Positions 5,709 through 5,852 of a stretch of DNA of 5,852 nt are shown one piece after another (positions within the stretch are counted from its first letter, which is position 1; every line of letters begins with the position of its first letter). The position numbers and the translations under genes are program-made. The notes beneath the pieces were generated by a model. The model did no database searches, was not told the origin of the DNA, and was given only the letters and a program-made list of their open reading frames with translations. This stretch comes from an uncultured Peptococcaceae bacterium (GTDB lineage Bacteria; Bacillota; Peptococcia; Peptococcales; Peptococcaceae): the NCBI GenBank assembly GCA_958451915.1, contig CAUDRX010000145.1, forward strand, positions 1 through 5,852, written 5' to 3'.

Positions 5709-5852
5709 ATGCATGTTGCCGTCTGTGATGATACCATCATCGAAGTAAAGATCATTGAAGAACACCTCAAAGCCCAGGGCATTGACGTTGACCTCTACGA
5801 CAGCGGCAAAGCCCTCGTGACTGCCTACCGCGACGAGGAAAAGCGTTACGAT
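5709..5852 (+). CDS. Response regulator, LytTR (AgrA/LytR) type by its receiver start (partial, cut by the right edge)
   Basis: The first 48 codons are visible and remain open at the window end. They begin MHVAVCDD, the first beta strand and acidic pair (D7, D8) that binds Mg2+ in receiver domains, followed by an amphipathic helix (IIEVKIIEEHLKAQG, 10-24) and the second strand and turn (VDLYDSGKAL, 27-36). The ICDD-type opening and the second-strand pattern are typical of receivers joined to LytTR DNA-binding domains, but the phosphoacceptor Asp and the output domain are outside the window. The start is set by AAGGAGG eight bases upstream. A sensor kinase gene would be expected downstream. 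It is divergent from the DUF1836 gene across about 350 bases. Confidence 0.85.
   Translation, partial: MHVAVCDDTIIEVKIIEEHLKAQGIDVDLYDSGKALVTAYRDEEKRYD

Overview
The window reads as ordinary chromosomal DNA from a Gram-positive Firmicute, most likely class Clostridia. The reasons are near-balanced base composition with many C/G-ending codons, strong AGGAGG-type ribosome binding sites, a MecA-like lipoprotein PBP, a DUF1836 regulator and a clostridial-type ECF sigma / membrane-protein pair. I cannot name the genus. No rRNA, tRNA, CRISPR array, insertion sequence or phage gene was recognised.

Layout: (1) Positions 1-1116, minus strand: an ECF-type sigma factor gene overlaps by an ATGA junction with a single-pass membrane protein gene that leaves the left edge. 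The second gene has the layout of a cognate anti-sigma or sensor protein. (2) Positions 1199-3792, minus strand: a promoter, a DJ-1/PfpI family gene, then a compact low-affinity (MecA/PBP2a-like) class B penicillin-binding lipoprotein, closed by a strong intrinsic terminator. (3) Positions 3877-4681, plus strand: a two-gene unit with an 8-base overlap, made of an MTH1187-type thiamine-binding protein and a protein that looks like an HD-domain fold with its metal-binding residues lost. (4) Positions 4685-4729: a hairpin terminator that can serve both converging units. (5) Positions 4735-5420, minus strand: a DUF1836 (MerR-like) regulator with a good sigma-A promoter. (6) Positions 5421-5708: a gene-free stretch with possible RNA structure and tandem -10-like repeats, leading into (7) the first 48 codons of a LytTR-type response regulator, cut by the right edge.

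How the parts may work together: the sigma/membrane-protein pair is adjacent to a cell-wall transpeptidase gene, which fits envelope-stress control, but the terminator separates the two units and no shared promoter motif was proven. The thiamine-binding protein and degenerate HD protein are translationally coupled and probably act in one process. The DUF1836 regulator and the response regulator are divergent and may share control sequences. The items most worth a second look are the degenerate HD protein paired with MTH1187, the PBP2a-like protein with a much shortened pedestal and a GQY in place of GQG, and the unassigned structured segment at 5465-5585. None is shown here to be a new system.
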